Shown piece after piece: positions 62,201 through 64,000 of a stretch of 64,000 nucleotides of DNA. This DNA is from Pyrocephalus nanus (Eukaryota; Chordata; Aves; Passeriformes; Tyrannidae). Below the pieces are notes generated by a model, which worked only from the letters and a program-made list of their open reading frames with translations, was not told the origin of the DNA and searched no databases. The stretch lies in the NCBI GenBank assembly GCA_038380795.1, contig CM076279.1:2743001-2807000 (forward strand), written 5' to 3'. Made by a program: the position numbers and the translations under genes. Within the stretch, counting starts at the first letter, position 1; every line of letters starts with the position of its first letter.

Positions 62201-64000
62201 GTATTCCAGAAGGTGTTTTTGGGAGACTGAATTCCTCTGCAGAGCTGCAGTCACTCAGTTAATGTTCCCATAGCTCTGATGGGCCTTTTAATACAAAATA
62301 TTATTTGTAGTTACAAGTGGAATTTGCTAATAAACATGGCTGATAGTAAAACATAACAACATGCAAAATTAGCTTGTTCTCTGACTTTCTAAAAACACAG
62401 TTTTTCTCACAGAGACATTTGTAAATACCTTCAGTATATTTTGACAGCTACTTTCTGGAAACAAAGATATCAGGTGCCCCTAAGAAATGTTCTGAATGCT
62501 TTAAAACATCCCAAGGTTTGCAATTATTTGTTTTACTTTTAGCAAGAAGCAAACATGGATGGGATGGGGGGGGAATCAGGCAAATCAAACAGGAAGGACA
62601 GGGAGAGCAAAGAGGTGGGCTGGGGACCCAAGAGACCCCACAGTCACTGAGTGACATCCCAAATAGAGGGATATCAGTGTAAAAACCCCCCATTGAAAGA
62701 GTTTTCCAGAATAAAAGAAAATCCAGTGCCCCACACGAGGACTGACTGGAGCCCAGCTATAGCAGAGTATTTTTTTACAGCTGCAGGGAGGAAATTCTCT
62801 ATGTTGATAAAACCCTCAGTACTTTGCAGGGAGGAAATTATCCTTTTCCTCCAAGATACAACAGCCTTGTTAGAACAGAAATATATGAGGATGTTAAGAA
62901 CACTCAATGCCCACGTAGGCCCAGGCAACTTAAAACCAGAAGTTTTCTCCTTTGTCCTGCTCTGGCTATAAAATGCACTGCGACTTTTTTCCCCCCCTCT
63001 CAACATTACAAAGCAAAGCAACTGTTTGAAAATTTTTCACACGAAGGGGAACAATATTATAGGACATTCTTTCCTAGAAATCTTTTAAGTCTTATTTATT
63101 AACAGAATTAATCAGATCATAAGCTGGCTGACAAACACAGTGTTGAAATATGTCATCGTCCAACCATGTTTTGCTAATGAAATTTTGGTGTTAATTCTGG
63201 GATATAACAGAATCCTAGAATCCGTAATAGGAACCAAACAACAAATGCGGTTCATCTGGCAAAAAAAGCATCATTTTCCCCCTTTTCTATTGTGGGTTTG
63301 TCACTGTATGTTCTCCATCACCCATTTCTTTCCAGAATCTACTTTTTGATGTGGAGTCCCCACTTGGCCATGAACTTCAACACTAAAATGCTCTGAACAT
63401 GTTTTGCAGTTCCAGTCCCAGGAACTGTTTTGTGCTTTCAATCCCAGAATCCAAAAGGATTTCATACAAAAACCCCAAACAACTCAGGCTGGGATTTCAT
63501 AAATAACCTCAAGGTATCTCTGCAATGCCATAAACTTCACGCTGGTGCCCAGTCCAACCAGTAACTAAAAGCAGAAGAGAAGCTGGACAAATTCCCTGAT
63601 TGTTTGAGTGTATCAAGCTCCAGGTTGTTGTGGGTAGATCACTACTGGGGTGCCAGAAACCTAATTTAAATTCAGCCTTCAGAAGTGTCCCCCACACTGC
63701 AGTGACCAGCGAGGCTCCTGCAGACCCTGCCAGGAGTTCAGCACCCAACCCAACCCCAGGGTTCCTCCTGCAATCCCAGCCTGGAGCATCACAAATGGGA
63801 GAACACACGTGGCAATTTAAGCAGCTTTTGACCAAACATCTGCAGGGCATTAATACAGCCCTGCTCCCAACTAACCCCACGATCCAGACCAATGGTTCCT
63901 GACGTCTGAGGTGTGTGCACACCCCAGGGGAGGCACAGCACAGGCACCAGGTGAGCTGGGCTGGATTTATCCCTTCCCAGCCCCACTGCAGTGTCCTTGG

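Larger units (their letters stand above)
43307..64000 (-). other. CEP112: CEP112 intron sequence extending to the right edge
   Basis: No exon in this 20.7 kb could be supported with confidence. Two short splice-bounded frames at 60,637-60,683 and 61,095-61,125 are noted as candidates only. Otherwise the stretch holds three CR1 fragments, homopolymers and AT-rich unique DNA. A long intron is plausible because CEP112 is a very large gene in human. Motif- and CpG-rich stretches at 49.2-49.5 and 51.8-52.4 kb may be conserved noncoding elements. Confidence 0.6.

Overview
The window is vertebrate nuclear DNA, almost certainly from a bird. Genes are sparse and have small exons with GT/AG borders. 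A GC-rich CpG island lies at the left edge. The only interspersed repeats I can recognise are short CR1 LINE 3' ends, which dominate bird genomes. I see no bacterial, viral or transposase genes. Nearly all long open frames are chance frames in low-complexity or intergenic DNA.

Layout. (1) Bases 1-2,160 hold the 5' end of AXIN2 on the minus strand. The start codon is at 30-28 and the first ten codons read MSSAVVLAHL, matching the AXIN2 N-terminus. A splice acceptor for this exon follows at 137-138, and behind it lies a CpG-island promoter region with TCF/LEF-type ATCAAAG motifs. (2) Bases 2,160 to about 27,600 are intergenic: CR1 fragments, homopolymers and several CpG-rich, motif-dense stretches that look like cis-regulatory elements. 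The clearest is a cluster of TCF motifs at 11.9-13.2 kb. (3) From about 27,600 to the right edge lies the 3' part of a second minus-strand gene, which I identify as CEP112. Three exons are readable, at 43,306-43,217, 30,297-30,196 and 27,779-27,732. All are phase 0 and encode the coiled-coil C-terminus of this centrosomal protein. The rest is intron.

The two identifications support each other, because AXIN2 and CEP112 are neighbours in the same orientation in human (17q24). Here the CEP112 stop codon lies about 27.7 kb upstream of the AXIN2 start codon. AXIN2 is a scaffold of the beta-catenin destruction complex and a direct Wnt target (negative feedback), so TCF motifs in its promoter and upstream DNA make biological sense. 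CEP112 has no known functional link to it beyond adjacency.

I found no novel multi-gene system. The points most worth checking are the CEP112 terminal exon, which begins with a splice-donor-like AG|GTAAGT; a possible alternative last exon 0.9 kb downstream; the upstream TCF cluster; and the long homopolymer runs at the AXIN2 exon 2 acceptor.
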